Source: Candidatus Falkowiibacteriota bacterium (GTDB lineage Bacteria > Patescibacteriota > Patescibacteriia > Patescibacteriales > SZUA-104). Taken from it: 11,996 nt of DNA. The DNA lies in the NCBI GenBank assembly GCA_003231075.1, contig QIIF01000191.1:1-11996 (forward strand). The letters are read 5' to 3'. The position numbers and the translations under genes were made by a program. The notes below the pieces were generated by a model. It worked only from the letters and a program-made list of their open reading frames with translations. It did not search any database and was not told the DNA's origin. Positions 1 to 7,404 of the stretch are shown one piece after another; positions within the stretch are counted from its first letter, which is position 1, and each line of letters opens with the position of its first letter.

Positions 1-1217
<1,217 letters not shown>

Positions 1218-1227
1218 TAATTTTTAA

Positions 1228-1674
1228 TTTTGTAATTTTTAATTTTTAAATAATGTTTAAATTTTTAATGAATTAATTAAAACATGACTTACGATTTAGA
1301 AGAGAGAACAGCTAAATTTGGAGAAGATATTATTAAATTTTGCAGATTAATTGAAACGGACATTATAATCCATCCGCTAATAACACAGTTAATCAGATCA
1401 GCAACTAGTGTGGGCGCTAATTATATGGAGGCAAATCAGGCAAGTTCAAAAAAAGATTTTAAGAATAAAATAAGAATTTGCCAAAAAGAAGCCAATGAAA
1501 CAAAACACTGGTTGCGTATGATGGCTAACGCTTCGCCGGACAGAAAACAAGAGTGTAGAAAATTATGGGAAGAATCTCATGAATTAACATTAATATTCGC
1601 AAAAATTTCCAAAAGTTCCAATGAATTAAAAAATTAAAGCATTAAAAATTATTTAAAAATTAAAAATTACAAAA
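1228..1674. repeat. 27-bp perfect inverted repeat enclosing the four-helix-bundle gene
   Basis: The left arm (1228-1254) and right arm (1648-1674) are exact reverse complements over 27 bp. Inside the arms the match resumes for 8 more bases (1263-1270 with 1640-1647) after an extra 8-bp block, GTTTAAAT (1255-1262), present only on the left. The arms are A/T low-complexity built from AATTTTT-like words of about 7 bp, so chance or slippage contributes. A 27-bp exact match placed symmetrically around one gene is still notable. I see no clear target-site duplication outside the arms. Confidence 0.75.
1284..1637 (+). CDS. Four-helix-bundle protein, 23S rRNA-intervening-sequence (IVP/S23) family
   Basis: A 117-residue, almost entirely helical, charged protein. 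The central stretch RSATSVGANYMEANQASSKKDF (about 38-59) and the following KEANETKHWLR (68-78) are the hallmark of the 23S-IVP four-helix-bundle family; I recognise the family from these motifs. Members were first found inside intervening sequences of 23S rRNA genes, but many lie free in genomes, and the fold is shared with the Avd accessory protein of diversity-generating retroelements. The biochemical role is unknown. Here the gene sits between ahcY and metK, with no rRNA or reverse transcriptase in view, so neither of those contexts applies. Near-identical inverted repeats flank it at 1228-1254 and 1648-1674. The ATG at 1284 gives the full expected family length. No Shine-Dalgarno sequence precedes it. 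Confidence 0.88.
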   Translation: MTYDLEERTAKFGEDIIKFCRLIETDIIIHPLITQLIRSATSVGANYMEANQASSKKDFKNKIRICQKEANETKHWLRMMANASPDRKQECRKLWEESHELTLIFAKISKSSNELKN

Positions 1675-1677
1675 ACT

Positions 1678-2844
1678 ATGTTAAAAAATATTAGATTAAT
1701 TACATCGGAGTCCGTCACCGAGGGGCATCCGGATAAGGTTTGCGACCGGATTAGCGATGAAATATTGGATGAAATGTTGAAGCAGGATCCGGACAGCCGC
1801 GCCGGCATTGAGTGCTTTAGCACAACCGGCTTGGTTATCGTCGGCGGAGAAGCCAAGACAAAATCGTATGTTAATGTGGATCATATTGTTAGAAACGCGT
1901 TAAGAGATATAGGATATAATAAACAGGAGTATGGATTTTGCTGTGACGATGTCGGGGTAATGGTAACTCTGCATGAGCAAAGCCCGGATATTGCCCAAGG
2001 AGTTATTGAAGGCGAGGGGGAATACAAAGAACAAGGGGCGGGCGATCAGGGACTGATGATCGGTTATGCCGTGAACGAAACTCCGGAGTTGATGCCTTTG
2101 CCGATAGTGCTCGCCCATAAGCTTACCAAAAAATTGGCGCGAGCGCGAAAAGACGGTATCTTGCCGTATTTAAGGCCTGACGGCAAAAGCCAAGTGACTG
2201 TTGAATATCATAATGGAAAAGCTAAAAGAGTTGAAACGGTCGTGGTTTCTTCCCACCACAGCGACAAGGTTGATATGAAAAAATTGCGGGCGGATATCAG
2301 GGAAAAAGTAATTGAACCGGTTTTGGGAGATTTAATTGACAAAGACACGAAATTTTTTATTAATCCGACCGGCAAGTTCATTTTGGGCGGACCGCCGGCG
2401 GACGCGGGGCTGACGGGCAGGAAAATTATTATTGACACATACGGAGGAGCGGTGGCGCACGGCGGAGGAGCGTTTTCCGGCAAGGACGCGTCAAAGGTAG
2501 ATAGGAGCGGAGCGTATATGGCAAGATATGTTGCTAAGAACATTGTGTCCGCCGGATTGGCGGATAAGTGCCAGCTGCAAGTGGCGTACGCTATCGGCGT
2601 TGCCGAACCGGTGGGCGTATATATAGATACTTTTGACACCAATAAAATAGAAGAGGATAAAATAGTGGAACTTATAAAAAAACATTTTGACTTCAGGCCC
2701 AAGGAAATTATAAAAAAATTGGATTTAAAAAGGCCGATTTATAAAAAAACATCCGCCTACGGGCATTTTGGGCGCGATGACAAGGATTTTATTTGGGAAA
2801 ATACCGACAAGGCGGATGATTTAAAAAAAGAGGCGGGGCTGTAA
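1678..2844 (+). CDS. metK: S-adenosylmethionine synthetase (methionine adenosyltransferase)
   Basis: Makes SAM from methionine and ATP in the cytosol, releasing phosphate and pyrophosphate. At 388 residues it is full length for the bacterial family. Visible signatures are [14 protein letters not shown] (10-23, with the active-site His17), the ATP-binding hexapeptide GAGDQG (120-125), a [13 protein letters not shown] segment (canonical form GGPxGDxGLTGRK, so Ala replaces the usual Gly), and the glycine-rich [10 protein letters not shown] followed by SKVDRS. The start at 1678 places [11 protein letters not shown] at the usual distance from the N terminus. The spacer before it is AT-only repeat sequence without a ribosome-binding site. 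With ahcY upstream it supplies and recycles the methyl-donor pool. A SAM riboswitch would be expected upstream of such genes in some phyla, but I see none in the 40-base spacer. Confidence 0.97.
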   Translation: MLKNIRLITSESVTEGHPDKVCDRISDEILDEMLKQDPDSRAGIECFSTTGLVIVGGEAKTKSYVNVDHIVRNALRDIGYNKQEYGFCCDDVGVMVTLHEQSPDIAQGVIEGEGEYKEQGAGDQGLMIGYAVNETPELMPLPIVLAHKLTKKLARARKDGILPYLRPDGKSQVTVEYHNGKAKRVETVVVSSHHSDKVDMKKLRADIREKVIEPVLGDLIDKDTKFFINPTGKFILGGPPADAGLTGRKIIIDTYGGAVAHGGGAFSGKDASKVDRSGAYMARYVAKNIVSAGLADKCQLQVAYAIGVAEPVGVYIDTFDTNKIEEDKIVELIKKHFDFRPKEIIKKLDLKRPIYKKTSAYGHFGRDDKDFIWENTDKADDLKKEAGL

Positions 2845-3044
2845 ATAATTAAGATGGCAAGGAAACAGTTAGAATTTTTAAATTCTAAATCTCAAATCCC
2901 AAATTCTAAATAAATCCAAAATAAAAATTACCAAAATTCAAAACATATAGTTTTATTATTTGGATTTTGAAAATTATAATTTGTTTAGGATTTAGAACTT
3001 AGATTTTATAATTTCTTATTCTAATCGTCTGTTTGCGTGTAATT
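2845..3044. repeat. metK-ribE spacer: two opposed heptamer arrays forming an imperfect inverted repeat
   Basis: This 200-base spacer has no gene. Positions 2880-2914 are five consecutive heptamers (AAATTCT, AAATCTC, AAATCCC, AAATTCT, AAATAAA). The reverse complement of 2980-3007 is four heptamers (AAAATCT, AAGTTCT, AAATCCT, AAACAAA). The two arrays face each other. The best inner pairing is AAATCCAAA (2912-2920) plus ATAAAA (2921-2926) with TTTGGATTT (2959-2967) plus TTTTAT (2951-2956), leaving a 2-nt bulge. I found no FMN-riboswitch core and no classical terminator with a U tract. Confidence 0.6.
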
Positions 3045-3635
3045 ATGTTTACGGGAATAATTAAAAAAACAGGGGAAATCAGTAAAATAGAAAAAACCGG
3101 CAATAAAATTTATTTTACCATAAAAACAAGCGATTTTTTGCGGGATGTTAAAATCGGCGAGAGCGTTTCTTGCGACGGCGTATGCTTGACCGTCATTAAA
3201 AAAATAAAAGACAGTTTTAAAGTTGAATTAATGCCGGAGACTTTGAGAATGACAAAATTTAGGCATGCTAAAGCCGGCGATTTGATTAATTTGGAGCTGG
3301 CTTTAAAAATGGGAGAGCGGATTGACGGGCATTTTGTGATGGGGCATATTGACGGAACAGGTGTTGTTAAAAAAATAATTAACGAAGGCGGGTTTAAAAC
3401 TTTAGCAATAAAAATTCATAGAAAATTAATTAAATATATAGCTTATAAGGGATCCGCCGCTGTTAATGGGGTCAGCTTGACTGTTTCCGGCGCGGGAAAG
3501 GATTGGTTTAAAATTAGTTTAATTACCCATACATTGGAAAATACGAACTTATCAGAATTAAAAAAGGGAGATGAGGTTAATATTGAAGTTGATATGATGG
3601 CGAGATACATAATAAATTCAAAATGTAAAAATTGA
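3045..3635 (+). CDS. ribE: Riboflavin synthase, alpha subunit
   Basis: Dismutates two 6,7-dimethyl-8-ribityllumazine molecules into riboflavin and a pyrimidine returned to lumazine synthase. The 196 residues form the expected two lumazine-binding barrels. The first has MFTGII (1-6), GESVSCDGVCLTV (38-50) and GHFVMGHIDGTG (95-106). The second has KGSAAVNGVSLTV (135-147), HTLENTNL (162-169) and VNIEVDMMARYI. A TTG at 3033 would add four residues, but MFTGII is the near-invariant family N terminus and the first residues build the active site, so I chose the ATG at 3045. Small deviations from the common consensus are CDGV for the usual NGV and IDGH for GGH. lumazine synthase and riboflavin kinase follow directly, indicating one flavin operon. 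Confidence 0.95.
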   Translation: MFTGIIKKTGEISKIEKTGNKIYFTIKTSDFLRDVKIGESVSCDGVCLTVIKKIKDSFKVELMPETLRMTKFRHAKAGDLINLELALKMGERIDGHFVMGHIDGTGVVKKIINEGGFKTLAIKIHRKLIKYIAYKGSAAVNGVSLTVSGAGKDWFKISLITHTLENTNLSELKKGDEVNIEVDMMARYIINSKCKN

Positions 3636-3673
3636 AAATAAATAAATCAAAAAATAATTTTAATACATAAATA

Positions 3674-4141
3674 ATGCGAAATAATAAGTTTAAACAATTG
3701 AACGGTAAAAATTTAAAAATTGCCATAACGCAAGCGAGGTTTAACCAAAAAATTACCGATGGTTTGCTTAACGGCGCGCTTAAGGCGTTAAAAGAGTCCG
3801 GCATTCAAGATAAGAATATTAAAGTTTTTCAAGTTCCCGGATCTTTTGAAATTCCGGTATTCTGCCAGAGTTTAGCCAAATCAAAAAAATTTGACGGCAT
3901 AATAACCATCGGAGCGGTCATTCAAGGGCAGACCGCTCATTTTGAATATATTTCCAAAGCGGTTACGGACGGCATAATAAGAGTTTCGCTTGATTATAAT
4001 TTGCCGGTTGCTTTTGGCGTTATTACTGTTTATAATATAAAACAAGCGCAAAAAAGATCAGGAAGCGATAAAGGCAACAAGGGCTATGAAGCGGCAATGG
4101 CCTTGGTGGAGTTAATAACAGAAATAAATAAAATAAAATAA
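3674..4141 (+). CDS. ribH: 6,7-dimethyl-8-ribityllumazine synthase
   Basis: Condenses 5-amino-6-ribitylamino-uracil with 3,4-dihydroxy-2-butanone 4-phosphate to give the lumazine used by riboflavin synthase; family members assemble into pentamers or icosahedral shells. The 155-residue length is normal. Visible motifs are ARFNQKITDGLLNGA (21-35), VPGSFEIP (54-61) with the substrate-binding SFE, GAVIQGQTAHFEY (80-92) with the catalytic His at 89, FGVITVYNIKQAQKRSG with its conserved Arg, and NKGYEAA (135-141). In most homologues the central motif reads GAVIRGxTPHFDY; here Arg is Gln and Pro is Ala. The catalytic His is intact, so I expect activity. It lies 38 bases after ribE. Confidence 0.95.
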   Translation: MRNNKFKQLNGKNLKIAITQARFNQKITDGLLNGALKALKESGIQDKNIKVFQVPGSFEIPVFCQSLAKSKKFDGIITIGAVIQGQTAHFEYISKAVTDGIIRVSLDYNLPVAFGVITVYNIKQAQKRSGSDKGNKGYEAAMALVELITEINKIK

Positions 4142-4156
4142 TTTCGTATTCGCTTT

Positions 4157-4501
4157 ATGTTAATTTTTAAAGCAAAAGCCGTGAAAGGCAAAGGCAGAGG
4201 GAAAAAAATCGGATACCCGACAATCAATTTAGACCCCGTAAATTTCAATATTGATTACGGGGTTTATTTAGTTAACGCTTTAGTTAACGGAAAAAGATAT
4301 AAAGGATTATTGCATTTCGGGCCAAAAAAGACATTTAATGAAGGTGTTTCCGCCGAAGTCCATCTTATTGATTTTAATTTGGTAGTTTCTTCCAAAAATG
4401 TTATAATAGAAATAGTTAAGCGAATTAGGGGTATAAAGAAATTTAAAGATGTTGATGAGTTGAAAAAACAGATTAATAAGGATATAAAAATTGAAAATTG
4501 A
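4157..4501 (+). CDS. Stand-alone riboflavin kinase (C-terminal RibF domain only)
   Basis: Predicted to phosphorylate riboflavin to FMN using ATP. In most bacteria this domain is the C-terminal half of the bifunctional RibF protein of about 300 residues; here it is a complete 114-residue gene without the FAD-synthetase half. The flavokinase signatures are GKGRGKKIGYPTINL (11-25) with the metal/ATP-binding PTxN (21-24), GVYLV (35-39), and AEVHLIDF (66-73) with the presumed catalytic Glu67, followed by IRGIKKF and a DELKKQI stretch typical of the domain end. The segment GPKKTF (55-60) replaces the more common GxRPTF. It begins 15 bases after ribH, so translation is probably coupled. FMN would be the end product unless an FAD synthetase is encoded elsewhere. 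Confidence 0.88.
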   Translation: MLIFKAKAVKGKGRGKKIGYPTINLDPVNFNIDYGVYLVNALVNGKRYKGLLHFGPKKTFNEGVSAEVHLIDFNLVVSSKNVIIEIVKRIRGIKKFKDVDELKKQINKDIKIEN

Positions 4502-4506
4502 ATATT

Positions 4507-4573
4507 GAATTTAGAATTAAGGAAGTTAGATAAAAATATTCTAAATTCTAAATTCTAAGTTCTAAGTTCTAAA
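4507..4573. repeat. Heptamer tandem array and 12-bp inverted repeat abutting the next start codon
   Basis: Positions 4541-4568 are four exact-length heptamers, CTAAATT twice then CTAAGTT twice, followed by CTAAAATG, whose ATG is the next gene's start at 4574. GAATTTAGAATT (4507-4518) is the exact reverse complement of 4544-4555, so the array can pair back onto the left part of the spacer. The array occupies the place of a ribosome-binding site. The same heptamer family occurs in the spacer at 2880-3007. Confidence 0.8.
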
Positions 4574-6088
4574 ATGTTTGACTATTTGCAAAAATATAAT
4601 AAGATGCCTAAAGAGTTGAGGGATAAGATGTCCAGTCCGGCAGTAATTTCGGCTATTGAAGAGATTGAAAAAAAGTATGGGGTTGGTCTGGCGGCAACCG
4701 TTATGAAGGTGATGGTGAAAGACATTAATGATATGGTTGGATATTTTATGCGGGAGTTTAAGTTGAGCGAAGAGAGAAGCAGAGCATTATCAGATGAACT
4801 GAACAAGAGGGTATTCGCTTCCGTATCAGATTATTTAGGGTTTGGACAAGCAATCGGAGAAAAGCGGATTTTTCCGTCCGGTGAGAACGGCGGCCAGCTG
4901 GTAAAAGCGGAAATGAAGCGAGAATCGCCTGCGGTATTTTCCGCTGTTAGCCATGATTTATTATTTTCACCGGAAGACCAAAAAGAAATCGGAGAGTTGG
5001 CGAAAAAAGTCGGCGATTACGCGAAAAGCACTTCCCGTCCCGCGGAAACCGATGAAAATCTTGAACAAATTATCAAAAATACGCGGATTAATTTCCCAAG
5101 CGAAGATCTTGCCGAACGGTTTAAGCGAATTTTAAAAATTTATCTTCGCGGCATAAGAGATAGAATAGAAACAAAACAGACGCTCATAAAGCCGATTGAA
5201 TCCGGCGGATTGGGTATTGATGATGAAACGGCGGGAAATATTTTGTCAATCGCGGATGGAAATTTAAAAAGTTTAAATAAAAATGTTATTATAAAAAAAC
5301 CGCGTAAAATTAATGTAGAAGAAGATGAAATAGAATCAGCGATTAAATATAAAGAAGCAAAAGCGCGAAACATGAATCAAGTAAAAGAAATTGGGCCGCG
5401 AGATGTTGAATATGATTTTGTATCAGCGGGAAAAAATAAAAAAGAATTGTTAAAATTTGATACGGCGCATGAATTGGCGCCTCCGGCTCCGGCAATAGCC
5501 AATAAGCCGGCGGCTGAATCGTTAAACGCGAACATTGAAAAACACCCTGACGCTTTATTGAGCGCGGAGCCGAAAAAAAGTTTTAAAAAATCAGCCAAAA
5601 GCATATTGCCTAAATTTTTTAAAAAAAGAAAAATGCTGATTATGCCGGACACAAACGCCAAGCCACCGGTGAAGCCGGCAATTTCCGCTTTGCCGCAATT
5701 CCGTAATTTTGTAAAAACAGGGCAAAGCGGAAAAATTAAAATGGAAGATGTTAAATTTCAGCCGAAAATAATGGGACCGATTGACGAATTAAGATATATG
5801 CAATTAATTGATTTTCGCCGCCTTGACGCAGATCCGTTAAAAGCGGCGGAAAAAATAAAAGATAAAATATCTTTGCTTGACAGTGAATATAGTAAAAGAT
5901 TGGAAGGAATTAAGGCATGGCGGTTAAGTCCGGTTAACCGTCTTTATTTAAAAATGGGCGCGTCCGGCATTAGCCGTAAGACGCCGATTGATGCTATAAT
6001 AGAAGAAAGAAAGTCCGCGGGCAATGATTATTTAAATAATCAAGAATTTGAAGCGATTATTGACTTAAACAAAAAATTACGATTTTAG
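4574..6088 (+). CDS. Conserved CPR-type protein of unknown function, head of the type IV secretion-like block
   Basis: A 504-residue, hydrophilic, apparently cytoplasmic protein with no membrane segment or signal peptide. I recognise its two ends as recurring in Patescibacteria next to PrgI/VirB4 genes, but no function is known to me. Part 1 (1-92) is helical, starting MPKELRDKMSSP and ending VSDYLGF. Part 2 (about 125-235) is a helical region with INFPSEDLAERFKRIL and IESGGLGIDDE. A linker rich in Pro, Ala and Lys (about 295-375) includes the basic run KKSFKKSAKSILPKFFKKRK. Part 3 (about 390-504) is a compact C-terminal domain with GPIDELRYMQLIDFRRL (401-417), KAWRLSPVNRLYL and FEAIIDLNKKLRF at the very end. 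The low-complexity linker suggests two globular parts tethered together. Position suggests a cytoplasmic partner of the VirB4 complex; this is inference. Confidence 0.85.
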   Translation: MFDYLQKYNKMPKELRDKMSSPAVISAIEEIEKKYGVGLAATVMKVMVKDINDMVGYFMREFKLSEERSRALSDELNKRVFASVSDYLGFGQAIGEKRIFPSGENGGQLVKAEMKRESPAVFSAVSHDLLFSPEDQKEIGELAKKVGDYAKSTSRPAETDENLEQIIKNTRINFPSEDLAERFKRILKIYLRGIRDRIETKQTLIKPIESGGLGIDDETAGNILSIADGNLKSLNKNVIIKKPRKINVEEDEIESAIKYKEAKARNMNQVKEIGPRDVEYDFVSAGKNKKELLKFDTAHELAPPAPAIANKPAAESLNANIEKHPDALLSAEPKKSFKKSAKSILPKFFKKRKMLIMPDTNAKPPVKPAISALPQFRNFVKTGQSGKIKMEDVKFQPKIMGPIDELRYMQLIDFRRLDADPLKAAEKIKDKISLLDSEYSKRLEGIKAWRLSPVNRLYLKMGASGISRKTPIDAIIEERKSAGNDYLNNQEFEAIIDLNKKLRF

Positions 6089-6096
6089 TTTAATTA

Positions 6097-6209
6097 CAAA
6101 TCTACAAATCCGAACACAAATTTACAAATATTAATTTAAATATTTATTTGTAAATTTGCCCCGTAAATTTTATTACTAAATGGGGCAAATAAATAGATTT
6201 GTAGATTTG
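6097..6209. repeat. Nested palindromic repeat upstream of the PrgI-family gene
   Basis: Three perfect stems lie in the 131-base spacer. The outer one is CAAATCTACAAATC (6097-6110) with 6196-6209, 14 bp. A middle one is 6117-6130 with 6145-6158, 14 bp, arm CAAATTTACAAATA. A third, ATTTGCCCC (6154-6162) with GGGGCAAAT (6182-6190), is 9 bp. The middle and third stems share 6154-6158 and cannot both form fully. The middle stem's right arm occurs identically at 7466-7479 and its left arm in 13 of 14 bases at 7427-7440, so the two spacers carry the same repeat family. No U tract follows, so I do not call a terminator. Confidence 0.85.
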
Positions 6210-6216
6210 CGGGGAG
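6159..6216 (+). promoter_or_regulatory. Candidate ribosome-binding-site-occluding helix before the PrgI-family gene
   Basis: The gene starting at 6220 has the clearest Shine-Dalgarno-like sequence in the window, GGGGAG at 6211-6216, only three bases before the ATG. CCCCGTAAATTT (6159-6170) can pair with AGATTTGCGGGG (6203-6214) as a 12-bp helix containing two G-U pairs, which would bury most of that site. The same CCCC is alternatively taken by GGGG at 6182-6185, and 6196-6209 is alternatively taken by 6097-6110. Both alternatives would free the site. The pairings are read directly from the sequence; regulatory function is inference. Confidence 0.4.
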
Positions 6217-6219
6217 CAT

Positions 6220-6678
6220 ATGCAGCAGTTTACTGTTCCGCAATTTATTGATGTGGAGGCAAAAATTATCGGGCCTATCACGGTCAGGCAATTTATTATT
6301 ATGCTGGCCGGAGTTATTGTGGGAGCGATTAGCTATAAATTATTTGATTTTGCTTTATTTATTACGGTAATCATTTTTAGTTTAATAATAATAGGGCTTT
6401 TTGGGTTTATAAAAATTAATGGCCGGCCTTTTCATTTTTTTATTTTAAATATTATTCAAACTATCAAAAGGCATAGATTGAGAGTTTGGAGAAATGATTT
6501 ATTATCCGTTCATATAAATTATGAAAAAGATGAAACCGCGAAAGAAAAGGAGTTTTTTCAACCGCCGCCCAAACGGCACACTACCTCCAAATTGGCTGAA
6601 CTATCCCTCATAGTAGACACCGGCGGAGCGTATAGGGGTGAGGAAAATAAGGATAATATTGAGATAAAAAGTGTTTAA
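6220..6678 (+). CDS. PrgI-family membrane protein (VirB3-like component of a type IV secretion-like system)
   Basis: A 152-residue inner-membrane protein. The N terminus, with VPQFIDVEAKIIGPITVRQF (6-25), is the typical PrgI-family opening. Two hydrophobic helices follow directly, about 24-40 and 45-64, joined by a very short turn. Next comes IKINGRPFHFFILNIIQ, then a basic, cytoplasmic-looking tail from about residue 85. PrgI-type proteins occupy the place of VirB3, which partners the VirB4 ATPase in conjugation systems; a TraC-like gene and a VirB4 ATPase follow immediately here, supporting that role. The tail after about residue 110 is hydrophilic and probably poorly conserved. Start choice is supported by the family N terminus and a GGGGAG at 6211-6216. 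Some other membrane function cannot be excluded from the sequence alone. Confidence 0.87.
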   Translation: MQQFTVPQFIDVEAKIIGPITVRQFIIMLAGVIVGAISYKLFDFALFITVIIFSLIIIGLFGFIKINGRPFHFFILNIIQTIKRHRLRVWRNDLLSVHINYEKDETAKEKEFFQPPPKRHTTSKLAELSLIVDTGGAYRGEENKDNIEIKSV

Positions 6679-6721
6679 TTATTATATAGAGGATGTATAG
6701 CGCGCATAGAAAGTTTATATT

Positions 6722-7402
6722 ATGTTCAAACCGGATAAATTAGCTAAAAAAAAAGTATCCGCTTCCACTCAGCATTATTTGGATATTTTGGAAATAAAGG
6801 AAGATACTGTGGTAATGCGCGACGGCACTTTGCGGGCGGTAATTTTGGTATCCAGTATTAATTTCGCTTTAAAAAGCGAGGATGAACAAAATGCCATAAT
6901 TTCCGCTTATGTCAGCTTTCTAAATAATATTGACCATACCCTGCAAATTGTTATTCAGTCCAGAGAGCTGGATATTAAAAATTATCTCAGCAGTTTAAAA
7001 CAGAAAGAAAGAGAGCAGACCAATGAATTGTTAAAAGTGCAGACAACCGAGTATATCCAATATATAGGAGAGTTGATTTCTATGGGAAAAATTATGAGTA
7101 AACGATTTTATGTGGTAATTCCGTATAATCCGTTATCCGATAAGCATAAAGGATTCTTTTCTTCTATGATAGAGGTTTTTAGGCCGGTTTCATTGGTTAA
7201 AATGAAAGAAAAAGTTTTCGCCCGCCGTCGCGTTAAATTAACTAGCCGCGTGAACAATATTATTTCCGGATTATCGTCTATGGGAATCAGCTCAACTCCG
7301 CTTGATACCCAAAGTTTGATTGAATTATTTTATAATACATATAATCCGGTTACATCCAATAACCAAAAATTAGCCGATATTCATAATTTAAGAACAAGTT
7401 AA
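6722..7402 (+). CDS. TraC-like protein, resembling the N-terminal domain of VirB4-type proteins
   Basis: A 226-residue soluble protein without membrane segments or nucleotide-binding motifs. The N-terminal half contains LDILEIKEDTVVMRDGTLRAV (about 20-40), a SSINFALKSEDEQNAI segment (about 44-59) and LQIVIQSRELDIKNYL (74-89). This pattern resembles the N-terminal portion of VirB4/TraC proteins in Gram-positive conjugation systems, where it precedes the ATPase as part of one chain. A basic stretch with KEKVFARRRVKL follows, then a C-terminal IELFYNTYNP-type motif. The gene ends 105 bases before virB4, so the VirB4-like unit here appears to be split in two genes. The arrangement is familiar to me from CPR genomes and so probably functional rather than a broken gene. 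Likely role: docking or regulatory partner of VirB4 at the membrane. Confidence 0.8.
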   Translation: MFKPDKLAKKKVSASTQHYLDILEIKEDTVVMRDGTLRAVILVSSINFALKSEDEQNAIISAYVSFLNNIDHTLQIVIQSRELDIKNYLSSLKQKEREQTNELLKVQTTEYIQYIGELISMGKIMSKRFYVVIPYNPLSDKHKGFFSSMIEVFRPVSLVKMKEKVFARRRVKLTSRVNNIISGLSSMGISSTPLDTQSLIELFYNTYNPVTSNNQKLADIHNLRTS

Positions 7403-7404
7403 TA

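Noticed and set aside
1284-1637. Diversity-generating retroelement accessory gene (Avd)
   Set aside because: The fold family overlaps, but there is no reverse transcriptase, template repeat or variable repeat in the window.
2208-2702. 164-codon open frame on the minus strand inside metK
   Set aside because: It lies wholly antisense to a fully conserved enzyme and its product resembles no family I know; a shadow frame.
3033-3044. Upstream TTG start for riboflavin synthase adding MRVI
   Set aside because: MFTGII from the ATG at 3045 is the near-invariant family N terminus; the extension has no support.
2845-3044. FMN riboswitch upstream of the flavin genes
   Set aside because: None of the conserved FMN-aptamer segments (such as an AGGAUA-type core with a GGGGCAGGGUG-like segment) is present.
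6154-6190. Rho-independent terminator from the ATTTGCCCC / GGGGCAAAT stem
   Set aside because: The loop is 19 nt and no U tract follows the right arm; the position just before a gene in the same block fits a leader structure better.
6693-6743. Small leader peptide starting at ATG 6693 before the TraC-like gene
   Set aside because: It is 16 codons, out of frame, overlaps the next start, and the AGAGG before it has no spacing to the ATG.
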